Source of the DNA: Variovorax fucosicus
GTDB taxonomy: Bacteria > Pseudomonadota > Gammaproteobacteria > Burkholderiales > Burkholderiaceae_C
Direction: 5' to 3'
Length of the DNA stretch: 64,000 bases
Assembly: GCF_030316825.1 (NCBI RefSeq)
Contig: NZ_JASZYU010000002.1
Span: 806,001 to 870,000, forward strand
Shown here: positions 46,674-55,597 of the stretch, in pieces
Layout of the letters: every line of letters starts with the position of its first letter
Numbering within the stretch: position 1 is the stretch's first letter
Position numbers and translations under genes: made by a program
The notes under the pieces: model-generated
Databases searched by the model: none
What the model was told of the DNA's origin: nothing
Seen by the model: only the letters and a program-made list of their open reading frames with translations

Positions 46674-46749
46674 GTGGCTGTAGCTCAGCTGGTAGAGTCC
46701 CAGATTGTGATTCTGGTCGTCGTGGGTTCGAGTCCCATCAGCCACCCCA
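46674..46749 (+). tRNA. tRNA-His (anticodon GUG)
   Basis: Cloverleaf with acceptor GTGGCTG/CAGCCAC, encoded G-1 (46673) facing C73 as required for histidyl-tRNA synthetase, anticodon stem CCAGA/TCTGG with loop TTGTGAT (anticodon GTG), T-arm GTGGG/CCCAT and CCA at 46747-46749. A -10-like TACAAT (46654-46659) gives it a promoter of its own within the end of the ppiD region. Confidence 0.96.
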
Positions 46750-46760
46750 AAAAACATTGA

Positions 46761-46794
46761 AACGCGCCGGTCGCTCGACCGGCGCGTTTTTTTT
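46761..46794 (+). terminator. terminator after tRNA-His
   Basis: AACGCGCCGGTCG-CT-CGACCGGCGCGTT followed by a T-run of eight; a very strong intrinsic terminator. Confidence 0.93.
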
Positions 46795-46861
46795 ATGCCG
46801 CCATGCCGGTTGCAATTGGTTTTGAATTAAAATTTTCTTTTCAATTCCGAGGAAGCCCGCA

Positions 46862-47200
46862 ATGACCTCTCTTGCCGACATCAATTCGCAGATTCAGAAG
46901 CACGACGAACAGATCGCGCAATTGCGCAAGCAGGCTGAAGAGTTGCGCAACAAGGAACGCGGCGCCGTGATCGAGGAAGTGCGCCAGAAGATTGCGGAGT
47001 ACGGTTTGTCGGCCGCCGATCTCAAGTTGAGCACGCGTGCTGCTGTCGGCAAGCGGAGCGCGGGAGCCTCTCCGGCCAAGGCCGCTGCCAAATACCGCGG
47101 CCCGAATGGCGAAAATTGGTCGGGCGGCCGCGGTCGCAAGCCGCGCTGGGTGACGGAAGCGCTCGCTGCGGGCAAGTCGCTGTCCGAGTTCGAAATTTGA
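46862..47200 (+). CDS. H-NS-family nucleoid protein
   Basis: A 112-residue H-NS-like protein. Residues 4-50 form a coiled-coil oligomerisation region ('QIQKHDEQIAQLRKQAEELR'). A basic Ala-rich linker follows, and residues 77-97 are the C-terminal DNA-binding motif ('KYRGPNGENW', 'GRGRKPRWV'), with the minor-groove-binding GRGRKP core. It silences AT-rich DNA. Its own promoter region (46816-46850) is strikingly AT-rich for this genome, which fits autoregulation. It ends at a bidirectional terminator. Confidence 0.92.
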   Translation: MTSLADINSQIQKHDEQIAQLRKQAEELRNKERGAVIEEVRQKIAEYGLSAADLKLSTRAAVGKRSAGASPAKAAAKYRGPNGENWSGGRGRKPRWVTEALAAGKSLSEFEI

Positions 47201-47220
47201 ACCGCGTTTCGCCGCCATCA

Positions 47221-47248
47221 AAAAAGCCCGCAGTCGCGGGCTTTTTTG
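47221..47248. terminator. bidirectional terminator
   Basis: AAAAAAGCCCGC-AGTC-GCGGGCTTTTTT between the H-NS-like gene and the convergent oxidoreductase; symmetrical, so usable from both sides. Confidence 0.92.
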
Positions 47249-47273
47249 ATGGGCCGTCAATACGGACAATGCC

Positions 47274-48260
47274 TCAGTTCACCATCACCAGCTTGCCTTT
47301 GACGCCGCGCGAGCCCATGTGGGCATAGGCCGCTTTCAATTCCTTCATCGGCATGGTGCTGTCGATCACCGGCTTGATCTTGCCTGCGCCATACCACTGG
47401 GCCAATTCAGCCATCATGGCCGCATTGGCTTTGGGCTCCTTCTTTGCGAAATCGCCCCAGAACACGCCGACCAGCGAAGCGCCTTTGAGCAATGGCAAAT
47501 TCAGCGGGAGCGAGGGAATCGGGCCGGCCGCGAAGCCGACGATCAAATAGCGGCCGCGCCAGCCGATCGAGCGGAATGCAGGTTCGGCAAAGTCGCCGCC
47601 GACCGGGTCGTAGATCACATCCGGGCCCTTGCCGTCCGTCGCCGCCTTGATCGCATCGCGAAAACCGGTCGGCAGCGCGTGCGTGGTGTAGTTGATGGTG
47701 GCGTCGGCGCCAATCGAGCGGCAGAGTTCGCATTTTTCATCGGTCGACGCCGCTGCGATCACACGCGCGCCTGCGGCCTTGGCAATCTGGATCGCGGCCG
47801 TACCGACACCGCCTGCGGCGCCGAGCACCAGCACCGTCTCGCCGGCTTTCAGTTGCGCGCGGTCGATCAGGGCGTGCCACGAGGTGGCATAGATCATGAT
47901 GAAGGCGGCCGCATCCACGTGCCCGAAGCCGGCCGGCAATGGCATGCAGAGTGCTGCCGGTGCCAGCGTGTGGGTGCCGAAACCGCCTGTGCCCGACAGG
48001 CACGCCACGTTCTGGCCGATCTTCAGGTGGGTCACGCCTTCTCCGACCGCTTGCACAACGCCCGCGTACTCGGAGCCCGGCACGAAGGGCAGCGGTGGCT
48101 TGATCTGGTACTTGTTCTGCACGATCAGCAGATCGGGAAAGTTGAGGCTTGCCGCCTTGATCTCGATCAGCACCTGGCCCGGGCCGGGTTGCGGTGTCGG
48201 AAGTTCTTTCCAGGTCAGCGCATCGACGCCGGTCGGGTTTTCGCAAAGCCATGCATGCAT
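47274..48260 (-). CDS. NADPH:quinone oxidoreductase family (zinc-independent MDR)
   Basis: A 328-residue medium-chain dehydrogenase/reductase. The N-terminal GroES-like domain (1-120) contains 'VLIEIKAASLNFPDLLIVQ' but lacks the catalytic zinc Cys/His set, and the Rossmann domain has 'VLVLGAAGGVGTAAIQIAKA' (split at GG). That pattern marks the quinone oxidoreductase/enoyl reductase branch, which reduces quinones or activated double bonds with NADPH. Start at ATG 48260 with AAAGGAGA ribosome-binding site. It is divergent from surE and convergent with the H-NS-like gene. Confidence 0.87.
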   Translation of the reverse strand: MHAWLCENPTGVDALTWKELPTPQPGPGQVLIEIKAASLNFPDLLIVQNKYQIKPPLPFVPGSEYAGVVQAVGEGVTHLKIGQNVACLSGTGGFGTHTLAPAALCMPLPAGFGHVDAAAFIMIYATSWHALIDRAQLKAGETVLVLGAAGGVGTAAIQIAKAAGARVIAAASTDEKCELCRSIGADATINYTTHALPTGFRDAIKAATDGKGPDVIYDPVGGDFAEPAFRSIGWRGRYLIVGFAAGPIPSLPLNLPLLKGASLVGVFWGDFAKKEPKANAAMMAELAQWYGAGKIKPVIDSTMPMKELKAAYAHMGSRGVKGKLVMVN

Positions 48261-48364
48261 GCAGAGGTCTCCTTTGGGGGCGGCCATGATACGTTCGGCC
48301 CGCGCAGCGCCGATGTCTCAGGCGTGACCGACCGCAACCCTAGAATGGCGCACCGATCGACGCC

Positions 48365-49123
48365 ATGAAAATTCTCATCTCCAACGACGACGGCTTCCAG
48401 GCTCCCGGCATCGTCGCACTGCATGCAGCGCTGAAGGACATCGCCGAGGTCGAAGTCGTCGCCCCCGAACACAACAACAGCGCCAAGTCGAATGCACTCA
48501 CACTGGCGGCGCCGCTCTATGTGCACAAATCGCACAACGGCTTTCGCTACGTGACCGGCACGCCGGCCGATTGCGTGCACATCGCGCTCAAGGGCTTGCT
48601 CGACTACCGTCCCGATCTCGTGGTCTCCGGCATCAACAACGGCGCCAACATGGGCGACGACACGATCTATTCGGGCACGGTCGGCGCCGCGATGGAAGCG
48701 TACCTGTTCGGTATTCCGGCCATTGCCTTCTCGCAGACCGAGAAGGGCTGGGCCCACATCGACGCGGCAGCCGAGGTCGCTCGCCGGCTGGTGCAGCAGA
48801 TCGAGCGCGAACGAATGCACGAAGGACCGGCCTTCCTGCTCAACGTCAATGTGCCGAACCGGCCGATCGGCGAATTGCAACCGGTCAAGGTCTGTCGGCT
48901 CGGCCGGCGCCATGCGGCGGAGAAGGTCATCACGCAGGACAGCCCGCGCGGCGAAACCATGTACTGGATCGCCGGCGCCGGCGGCGCCAAGGACAGCGGC
49001 GAAGGCACCGACTTCCATGCGACCAGCGCGGGCCACGTCGCACTGACGCCGCTGCAGATCGATCTGACCGACCACGCGAACCTTGGTGCATGGCGCGACG
49101 CGGTGGCGCGGCTCGTCGCCTGA
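48365..49123 (+). CDS. surE: 5'/3'-nucleotidase SurE
   Basis: A 252-residue metal-dependent nucleotidase of stationary-phase survival. The metal-site 'MKILISNDDGFQAPGI' (D8, D9), the Ser/Asn loop 'PEHNNSAKSN' and 'VSGINNGANMGDDTIYSGTVGAA' are all present. Length is canonical. It heads the conserved surE-pcm-nlpD-rpoS block; its TGA shares a base with the pcm ATG (TGATG). Confidence 0.95.
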   Translation: MKILISNDDGFQAPGIVALHAALKDIAEVEVVAPEHNNSAKSNALTLAAPLYVHKSHNGFRYVTGTPADCVHIALKGLLDYRPDLVVSGINNGANMGDDTIYSGTVGAAMEAYLFGIPAIAFSQTEKGWAHIDAAAEVARRLVQQIERERMHEGPAFLLNVNVPNRPIGELQPVKVCRLGRRHAAEKVITQDSPRGETMYWIAGAGGAKDSGEGTDFHATSAGHVALTPLQIDLTDHANLGAWRDAVARLVA

Positions 49124-49899
49124 TGGCCACGCAACGCCCGAGCTTTCCGGTTCGGCTGACGCCCACCGCATCGGCCGTCACCCGGGGCCGCGCGTCGGCC
49201 GTGCCGGTGCGTCCGACCGTGGTCAGCAGCACGCCGTCGATGGCGTCGGACGCCGTGCGCGCGCGCATGGTACAGAAGCTGGCCGGGCAAGGGATTGCCG
49301 ACGCACGCGTGCTGCGCGCGATGGGCACGGTCGAGCGGCATCGCTTCGTCGACAGCGCGCTGGTGAACCAGGCCTACGAAGACACCAGCCTGCCGATCGG
49401 GCTGGGCCAGACCATCTCCAAGCCCAACGTGGTGGCGCGGATGATCGAGTTGTTGCTCGGCGCACCGGCACTGGCCGGCAAACCGAATGACCGACTCGGC
49501 CGGGTGATGGAGATCGGCACGGGCTGCGGCTACCAGGCTGCGGTGCTGAGCCACGTGGCGACCGAGGTCTACAGCATCGAGCGCCTGCGCGGCCTGCATG
49601 AGAAGGCGCGCTCCAATTTGCGTCCATTCCGGATCCCGACACTCCATCTGTTGCTGGGCGACGGAATGATCGGTTTCGCCAAGGGTGCACCCTACGCAGG
49701 AATCATCGCGGCTGCGGGTGGCGAGGCCATACCCGACGCCTGGACAGACCAGTTGGCAGTGGGCGGGCGCATCGTCGCGCCAACCCATTCCGCGGCAGGA
49801 GGGCAGGCCCTCGTTGTCATCGACAAAACGGCTCGTGGACTCGAGCGCCGCATTCTTGAGGCGGTCCACTTTGTCCCCCTAAAATCGGGTATCGCTTGA
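49123..49899 (+). CDS. pcm: protein-L-isoaspartate O-methyltransferase
   Basis: A 258-residue SAM-dependent repair enzyme that methylates isoaspartyl residues in ageing proteins. 'LGQTISKPNVVARMIELL' is the substrate-contact segment (family QTISxP), 'VMEIGTGCGYQAAVLS' is the SAM motif I and 'YAGIIAAAGGEAIPDAW' is the family motif near the C-terminus. An extra, probably disordered N-terminus of about 40 residues precedes the domain. It is coupled to surE by TGATG and followed by nlpD after 11 bases. Confidence 0.93.
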   Translation: MATQRPSFPVRLTPTASAVTRGRASAVPVRPTVVSSTPSMASDAVRARMVQKLAGQGIADARVLRAMGTVERHRFVDSALVNQAYEDTSLPIGLGQTISKPNVVARMIELLLGAPALAGKPNDRLGRVMEIGTGCGYQAAVLSHVATEVYSIERLRGLHEKARSNLRPFRIPTLHLLLGDGMIGFAKGAPYAGIIAAAGGEAIPDAWTDQLAVGGRIVAPTHSAAGGQALVVIDKTARGLERRILEAVHFVPLKSGIA

Positions 49900-49910
49900 A
49901 GGAAGAACAC

Positions 49911-50810
49911 ATGCAGGGTTTTGGCAATCGGAGCTGGGTCGCCGGCATTTCGCTGGCGTTGACGCTCGTGATTGCGGGTTGTGCCTCGCCACGCAGTCCC
50001 GCACCGGTCGAAGACCGTGGCACCATGAGCAAGGCACCGGCACCCGCTCTGCCGGGTGTCTCGCCAATGACGGTCGATTCGCAGGGACGTCCGCTGGCCG
50101 GCATCGAAAACTACGGCAAACCCGGCTACTACGCGGTGCGCCCGGGCGACACGATCCGCCGCATCGGCACCGAGACCGGGCAGCGCTGGCAGGACATCGC
50201 ACGCTGGAACAACCTCGACAACCCCGACCAGATCGAAGTGGGCCAAGTGCTGCGCGTGGTTGCACCGACTGGCGCCACCGCCGTGGCAACTGCACCCGCA
50301 ACCGCGCCCGGCGCCACCGATGCCACGGGCGTGACGACGCGCCCTGTCACCCAGTCCACCGTTGCGCCCGCCACCGCCGCGCCGGTCAAGCCGCCCGTCA
50401 CCACCTCGTCGGTTGCGCCCGCCGCGGCAGCGTCCGGCGACGAAGACGTGGGCTGGATCTGGCCGGCACAGGGCAACCTGATTGCCGGCTTCGACGAGGC
50501 CAAGAACAAGGGGCTCGACATTGGCGGCAAGGCTGGCGAGCCGGTGCTGGCATCGGCCGACGGCCGCGTGGTCTATGCGGGTGCGGGCCTGCGCGGCTAC
50601 GGCAACCTGATCATCCTGAAGCACAACAACACCTACCTCACGGCCTACGCCCACAACCAGACGCTGTTGGTCAAGGAAGACCAGTCAGTGCAAAAGGGCC
50701 AGAAGATCGCCGAGATGGGCAACAGCGACGCCGACCGCGTCAAACTGCATTTCGAGATCCGTCGTCAGGGCAAGCCGGTCGATCCGGCGCGTTACCTGCC
50801 AGCGCGGTAG
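49911..50810 (+). CDS. nlpD: NlpD-like lipoprotein, LysM plus degenerate M23/LytM domain
   Basis: A 299-residue outer-membrane lipoprotein that activates cell-wall amidases at division. The lipobox 'VIAGC' puts the lipidated Cys at residue 24. The LysM domain is at about 77-119 ('YAVRPGDTIRRIGTETG', 'VGQVLRVV'). A Thr/Ala/Pro-rich linker follows (120-180), then a LytM domain (about 185-297). The first zinc-binding His is replaced ('NKGLDIGG') while 'AYAHN' and 'LHFEIR' remain, as in E. coli NlpD, so it should be an activator rather than an enzyme. I used ATG 49911, five codons inside a longer start. Confidence 0.92.
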   Translation: MQGFGNRSWVAGISLALTLVIAGCASPRSPAPVEDRGTMSKAPAPALPGVSPMTVDSQGRPLAGIENYGKPGYYAVRPGDTIRRIGTETGQRWQDIARWNNLDNPDQIEVGQVLRVVAPTGATAVATAPATAPGATDATGVTTRPVTQSTVAPATAAPVKPPVTTSSVAPAAAASGDEDVGWIWPAQGNLIAGFDEAKNKGLDIGGKAGEPVLASADGRVVYAGAGLRGYGNLIILKHNNTYLTAYAHNQTLLVKEDQSVQKGQKIAEMGNSDADRVKLHFEIRRQGKPVDPARYLPAR

Positions 50811-50927
50811 CGCCTTGCAAACCTCACCCGTCGGCACCCATGTGGGCGGGGTTGAGGGGTTGGACAGGCGGTGCTCCCGATCTCGCGCACAAGGCCTGCG
50901 GCGCTCGCGGGCTCGAGACGGAGTGTC

Positions 50928-51848
50928 ATGGAATCTGGTAGCGATGGAGATCCTCCGCGATCTCGCGACGACGAGCCCCTGACCGGCCTCGAAGGCGGTG
51001 ATTCGCTCACGCGCTACCTGCGCGAGGTGCGGCGCACGCCGCTCTTCACTCCCGAAGAAGAGTTCAAGACCGCGTGCGAAGCCCGGGCCGGTGACTTCGC
51101 GGCGCGCCAGTCCATGATCGAACACAACCTGCGGCTGGTGGTCAACATCGCCAAGGGCTACCTCGGCCGCAGCGTGCTGTTGGCCGACCTGGTCGAGGAG
51201 GGCAATCTCGGCCTGATGCACGCGATCACCAAATTCGAGCCGGAGCGCGGCTTTCGCTTCTCGACCTATGCGACCTGGTGGATCCGCCAGTCGATCGAAC
51301 GCGCAGTGATGAACCAGGGCCGCGCCATCCGGTTGCCGGTGCACGTGGTGCGGGAGCTTCAACAGGTGCTGCGGGCCCGCCGTACGCTCGAAGCAGATGC
51401 AGATTTCCTCGCGCACCGTCCCGAAGGCGTGCGGGTCGAAGACGTTGCCGCCTTGCTCGGGCGCGAGGTCCAGGAGGTGGCCGATCTGCTGGCGCTGGCC
51501 GAGACACCGCGCTCGCTCGATGCCGGCAGCGAACGTGGTGGAGATGACGGCTTCAGCCTCGCCGACACCGTGGCCTCCGACGACGACGCGGCCGACCCGA
51601 CCGGCGTGACGCAGGCCCACGAGGTCGAACGACTGCTCGACAACTGGATCGACACGCTCAGCGCGCGCGAGCGCGAAGTGCTCGAAGGCCGCTACGGGCT
51701 GCACGACCGCGAGCCCGAAACGCTGGAGATCCTGAGCGTGCGCCTTGGCCTCACACGCGAGCGGGTGCGGCAGATCCAGAACGAAGCGCTGGCCAAGATG
51801 CGGCGCCACCTGACGCGCGTCGGCGTCGGGCGCGACGCGCTTTTCTAG
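50928..51848 (+). CDS. rpoS: RNA polymerase sigma factor RpoS
   Basis: A 306-residue stationary-phase/general stress sigma factor, a little shorter than E. coli RpoS (330). Region 1.2 ('DSLTRYLREVRRTPLFTPEEE'), region 2 ('NLRLVVNIAKGYLGRSVLLADL', '[16 protein letters not shown]') and region 4 ('LSVRLGLTRERVRQIQNEAL') are clear; no region 1.1 is present, which separates it from RpoD. The genomic place behind nlpD supports the name. Start at ATG 50928 with an ACGGAG ribosome-binding site; an upstream TTG would add 19 residues. Confidence 0.94.
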   Translation: MESGSDGDPPRSRDDEPLTGLEGGDSLTRYLREVRRTPLFTPEEEFKTACEARAGDFAARQSMIEHNLRLVVNIAKGYLGRSVLLADLVEEGNLGLMHAITKFEPERGFRFSTYATWWIRQSIERAVMNQGRAIRLPVHVVRELQQVLRARRTLEADADFLAHRPEGVRVEDVAALLGREVQEVADLLALAETPRSLDAGSERGGDDGFSLADTVASDDDAADPTGVTQAHEVERLLDNWIDTLSAREREVLEGRYGLHDREPETLEILSVRLGLTRERVRQIQNEALAKMRRHLTRVGVGRDALF

Positions 51849-51890
51849 CGGACGGGCGGCGAGCCCGTGCGGCGCTGAGACAATCGGCGC

Positions 51891-53339
51891 ATGACGACAG
51901 AAACAGAAGAGAAAAAGGCGCCGCCGTCCCCCGATGAATGGCTGCAGGTCGAGTCGCTCGACCTCGATGCGCAGGGCGTGGCGCATCGATCCGACGGCAA
52001 GGTGGTGTTCATCGAGGGTGCGCTGCCGTTCGAGGAAGTGCAGGTCAAGCTGCACCGAAGGAAGAACAACTGGGAGCAGGGCGTGCTCACCGCACTGAGG
52101 CGCGAATCCTCGCAACGCGTGCGGCCCGGCTGCCCGCATTTCGGCCTGCATGCGGGCGCCTGCGGCGGCTGCAAGATGCAGCACCTCGATGCGGCGGCCC
52201 AGGTGGCCGTCAAGCAGCGTGCACTGGAAGACGCGCTCTGGCATCTCGGCAAGGTCAAGCCCGACAACATGCTGCGTCCGCTCGAAGGCCCGGCCTGGCA
52301 CTACCGCTATCGCGCACGGCTGTCGGTGCGCCATGTGATCAAGAAGGGCGTGGTGCTGATCGGCTTCCACGAGCGCAAGAGCAGCTACGTGGCCGACATG
52401 ACCGTCTGCCCGGTATTGCCGACCGCGGTGAGCGATCTGCTGGTGCCGCTGCGCGGGTTGATCGATTCGATGGAAGCGCGGCAGACCTGCCCGCAGATCG
52501 AGCTGGCCTGCGGCGACGCGCCGGGCAGCACGATGCTGGGTGTGATTGCGCTGGTGCTGCGCCACCTCGAACCCTTGTCGGATGCCGACATCGCGCGCCT
52601 CAAGGCGTTCGCGGCCACACATCCCGCCGTGCAGTGGTGGCTCCAGGCCAAGGGGCCTGACACGGTCAAGTTGCTGGAGGAGGGCGGGGCGCAACTGTCG
52701 TACGAACTGCCCGATTTCGGCATCACGATGCCGTTCAAGCCAACCGACTTCACACAGGTCAATCCGCACATCAACCGTGTGCTGGTGTCGCGCGCACTGC
52801 GCCTGCTCGACGTGCAGCGCGACGAGCGGGTGATCGACTGGTTCTGCGGCCTCGGCAATTTCACGCTGCCGCTGGCGACGCGTGCCGGCGAGGTTCTGGG
52901 CATCGAGGGCAGCGACGCGCTGGTGGTGCGTGCCACCGAGAATCTCCAGCGGAACAGGGCTGCTGCGCCCGACGGTCAGCCGCTGAGTGCGACGAAATTC
53001 GTGGCGCGCAACCTGTTCGAGATGACCCCTGAAATGCTGGTCGCCGATGGCCACGCCGACCGCTGGCTGGTCGACCCGCCGCGCGAAGGCGCCTTCGCAT
53101 TGGCCAAGGCGGTGGCAGACCTGCACCAACAGCCCGAACTGCGTGGTGGCTGGACACCGCCGAGGCGCATCGTGTACGTGAGCTGCAACCCGGCCACGCT
53201 GGCGCGAGATGCCGGCCTGCTGGTGCACCAGGGCGGCTACCGCTGCAGCAGCGCCGGCGTGATCAACATGTTTCCGCACACGGCGCATGTGGAGTCCATG
53301 GCGGTGTTCGATCGACAGGACACTTCGCCAGACGAATGA
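51891..53339 (+). CDS. rlmD: 23S rRNA (uracil-1939-C5)-methyltransferase
   Basis: A 482-residue SAM-dependent methyltransferase. The N-terminal TRAM-like domain (about 17-75) is followed by Fe-S cysteines '[19 protein letters not shown]', SAM motif '[16 protein letters not shown]', 'DPPREGAF' and the catalytic Cys in '[14 protein letters not shown]'. RlmD methylates U1939 of 23S rRNA, and the [4Fe-4S] ligands match that subfamily. A GACAAT hexamer ends 6 bases before the ATG, so the transcript is probably leaderless. It ends at a terminator shared with the convergent yccA-type gene. Confidence 0.93.
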   Translation: MTTETEEKKAPPSPDEWLQVESLDLDAQGVAHRSDGKVVFIEGALPFEEVQVKLHRRKNNWEQGVLTALRRESSQRVRPGCPHFGLHAGACGGCKMQHLDAAAQVAVKQRALEDALWHLGKVKPDNMLRPLEGPAWHYRYRARLSVRHVIKKGVVLIGFHERKSSYVADMTVCPVLPTAVSDLLVPLRGLIDSMEARQTCPQIELACGDAPGSTMLGVIALVLRHLEPLSDADIARLKAFAATHPAVQWWLQAKGPDTVKLLEEGGAQLSYELPDFGITMPFKPTDFTQVNPHINRVLVSRALRLLDVQRDERVIDWFCGLGNFTLPLATRAGEVLGIEGSDALVVRATENLQRNRAAAPDGQPLSATKFVARNLFEMTPEMLVADGHADRWLVDPPREGAFALAKAVADLHQQPELRGGWTPPRRIVYVSCNPATLARDAGLLVHQGGYRCSSAGVINMFPHTAHVESMAVFDRQDTSPDE

Positions 53340-53340
53340 A

Positions 53341-53364
53341 AAAGGGGCCTTTCGGCCCCCTTGA
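53341..53364. terminator. terminator between rlmD and the YccA-type gene
   Basis: AAAAAGGGGCC-TTTC-GGCCCCCTT: GGGGCC pairs with GGCCCC, A-rich on the left and a short T-run on the right. It lies between convergent stops. Confidence 0.75.
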
Positions 53365-53385
53365 ACTTGTGCGCCTTGGCGACTG

Positions 53386-54096
53386 CTAGTCGCGCTCCCC
53401 GCCCATGATGCCGAGCAGCGCCAGCAGGCTCTGGAACACGTTGAACAGATCGAGGTAGAGGGCCAGCGTGGCGCTGATGTAGTTTGTCTCGCCGCCGTCA
53501 AGGATCTGCTTCAGGTCATACAGCATGTAAGCCGAGAAGATGCCGATCGCCGCGACCGAAATGGCCATCATGCCGGCCGTCGAGCCGACGAACACGTTGA
53601 TGACAGCGCCCAGCATCAGCACCAGCGCGCCGACAAAAAGAAACTTGCCCATGCCCGACAGGTCGCGCTTGATGACGGTCGCCAGCGACGCCATCACGAA
53701 GAACACACCCGCCGTGCCGCCAAAGGCCGTCATCACCAGTTCGGGGCCGTTCTTGAAGCCGAGCACCATCGCGATCAGGCGCGACAGCATGAGACCCATG
53801 AAGAAGGTGAAGCCGAGCAGCACCGGCACGCCGGCCGCCGAATTCTTGGTCTTCTCGATGGCGAACATGAAGCCGAACGCGCCGCCGAGGAACACGATCA
53901 GCCCGAGCCCGCCGCCGAGCGAACGCGTGATGCCGGTCTGCACGCCGATCCAGGCACCGAGCACGGTCGGGATCATGCTGAGTGCGAGCAGCCAGTAGGT
54001 GTTGCGCAGCACACGTTGACGGTCTGCCTGCGGCAGTGTCTGGCCAACACCGGTGTTTCCGGTGGCGGTGTCGAGGGCGGTGACGCGGTCGTTCAT
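53386..54096 (-). CDS. Bax inhibitor-1/YccA family membrane protein
   Basis: A 236-residue protein with seven hydrophobic segments typical of the BI-1/TMBIM family ('VLRNTYWLLALSMIPTVLGAW', 'FGGTAGVFFVMASLATV', 'YLDLFNVFQSLLALLG'). E. coli YccA modulates FtsH-mediated degradation of SecY, and other members leak calcium. Start at ATG 54096 (MNDRVTALD) with an upstream GGAG-type site; the upstream extension is Arg/Pro-rich and unlikely. Probably monocistronic. Confidence 0.9.
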   Translation of the reverse strand: MNDRVTALDTATGNTGVGQTLPQADRQRVLRNTYWLLALSMIPTVLGAWIGVQTGITRSLGGGLGLIVFLGGAFGFMFAIEKTKNSAAGVPVLLGFTFFMGLMLSRLIAMVLGFKNGPELVMTAFGGTAGVFFVMASLATVIKRDLSGMGKFLFVGALVLMLGAVINVFVGSTAGMMAISVAAIGIFSAYMLYDLKQILDGGETNYISATLALYLDLFNVFQSLLALLGIMGGERD

Positions 54097-54263
54097 TGCT
54101 GAATGCTCCTGTGGGTACTGCAAGACTGCAGTTGGGCGCATTCTAGGGGTCTGCAAGAGGTGCGCGAGGCAAAAACCGCGCTGGCCTGTCGCTGAGCCTC
54201 GTAAGGGTTTGCGCGCCCCGGCGCCGTTATGCTCTGGGGTCCATCTGTCAACCCGAACCGATC

Positions 54264-54671
54264 ATGAAGACCAAGTCCTTCCTCGAACTTGCCGACGTCA
54301 AGGCCATCGCCGCCGCCGCCGAGGCCGAAGCCCTCAAGAACAACTGGGCCGTGACCATCGCGATCGCCGACGACGCCGGCCACCTGCTCTGGCTGCAGCG
54401 TCTCGACGGTGCCGCAGCGCTGTCCTCCCACATCGCCCCGGCCAAGGCCCATACCGCCGCCATGGGCCGTCGCGAGAGCAAGGGCTACGAAGACATCATC
54501 AACGGGGGCCGCACGGCTTTCCTGACGGTGCCCGCCGTGCAGGGCATGCTCGAAGGCGGCGTGCCGATCGTCAAGGATGGCCACGTGATCGGCGCCGTTG
54601 GCGTGAGCGGCGTCAAGTCGAACGAGGATGCACAGGTCGCCAAGGCCGGCATCGCGGCGCTCGGACTCTGA
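54264..54671 (+). CDS. GlcG/HbpS-family protein (DUF336)
   Basis: A 135-residue protein of the HbpS/GlcG fold. 'AIAAAAEAEALKNNWAVTIAI' and 'DDAGHLLWLQRLDGAAALSS' open the domain, and 'VPIVKDGHVIGAVGVSG' closes it. Members bind haem or cobalamin (HbpS, PduO C-domain) or are of unknown role (GlcG). The nearby hemP and TonB genes make a haem link tempting, but it is on the opposite strand with its own terminator and no Fur-like site, so this stays open. Confidence 0.82.
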   Translation: MKTKSFLELADVKAIAAAAEAEALKNNWAVTIAIADDAGHLLWLQRLDGAAALSSHIAPAKAHTAAMGRRESKGYEDIINGGRTAFLTVPAVQGMLEGGVPIVKDGHVIGAVGVSGVKSNEDAQVAKAGIAALGL

Positions 54672-54702
54672 TTCCGCGCAGCAACGCAGCAGGAAGAAAC
54701 AG

Positions 54703-54730
54703 AAACGCCGACCTGAGGGTCGGCGTTTGT
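54703..54730 (+). terminator. terminator after the GlcG/HbpS-type gene
   Basis: AAACGCCGACC-TGAG-GGTCGGCGTTT followed by GT; an 11-bp perfect stem. The flanking A/T allows use in either direction. Confidence 0.85.
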
Positions 54731-54863
54731 CATTGGGCGTTCGTCGTGAAAAAAAAGCTTGGCTGGTCGGCGAGCCGTTTGGCTAGCAAAAAACGACCCT
54801 TCGGAGAAAACTTCTCCTTGAGTCGCCCCACGATGAAACTTGCCTGGGGGCGGTTGATGCCTG

Positions 54864-55076
54864 TTACTTGGTCAGGATCAGCTTGCCGAGTTTGGTGGCT
54901 TGCAGCCGGTAGAGGGAGCCGTTGTGCATGATTCCAACGGTCTTATTGCCCTGCAGCAGCGTCGCGCTTTCGACCAGCGGGGCGGGCCGACCGTCGCTTG
55001 CCGCGGCGCCACGGCCGCCGGATTGATCGAGCGAGGGATGGCTCAAAACGGAGAACGTGGTCAGGGTGGTTTGCAT
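54864..55076 (-). CDS. hemP: hemin uptake protein HemP
   Basis: A 70-residue protein. The C-terminal half 'LLQGNKTVGIMHNGSLYRLQATKLGKLILTK' (in pieces: LLQG, I-HNG-YRL, GKLILTK) is the HemP signature; the N-terminal 35 residues are variable and Ser/Gly-rich. In Burkholderia-type bacteria HemP is induced by iron limitation and assists haem-receptor gene activation. A clear Fur box lies 27 bases before its ATG. It sits directly downstream of tonB-exbB-exbD, not beside hmu genes as is common. Confidence 0.88.
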   Translation of the reverse strand: MQTTLTTFSVLSHPSLDQSGGRGAAASDGRPAPLVESATLLQGNKTVGIMHNGSLYRLQATKLGKLILTK

Positions 55077-55102
55077 GGCGTTGGCCTTTCGAATCAGTAG
55101 CT

Positions 55103-55121
55103 AAATGATAATGATTCGCAA
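55103..55121 (-). promoter_or_regulatory. Fur box upstream of hemP
   Basis: AAATGATAATGATTCGCAA, a close match to the GATAAT-type 19-bp Fur consensus, 26 bases before the hemP start. Fur with Fe(II) would repress hemP (family knowledge). Confidence 0.82.
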
Positions 55122-55178
55122 TACAAAGTCAATCGATGCGATAGAAAAATGTCGCGGCCAGGGTCTTGTGATCCCTCG

Positions 55179-55592
<414 letters not shown>

Positions 55593-55597
55593 GGCGT

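Noticed and set aside
51226-51507. Short Pro/Arg-rich frame opposite rpoS
   Set aside because: Typical third-position GC shadow; no start signal or hydrophobic core.
50685-53501. Very long open frame on the minus strand opposite rpoS and rlmD
   Set aside because: It is an antisense shadow of GC-rich codon usage: Arg/His/Gln-rich translation with no domain, lying opposite two well-identified genes.
54264-55076. GlcG/HbpS-type gene and hemP as one haem operon
   Set aside because: They are on opposite strands, tail to tail, with a strong terminator in between.
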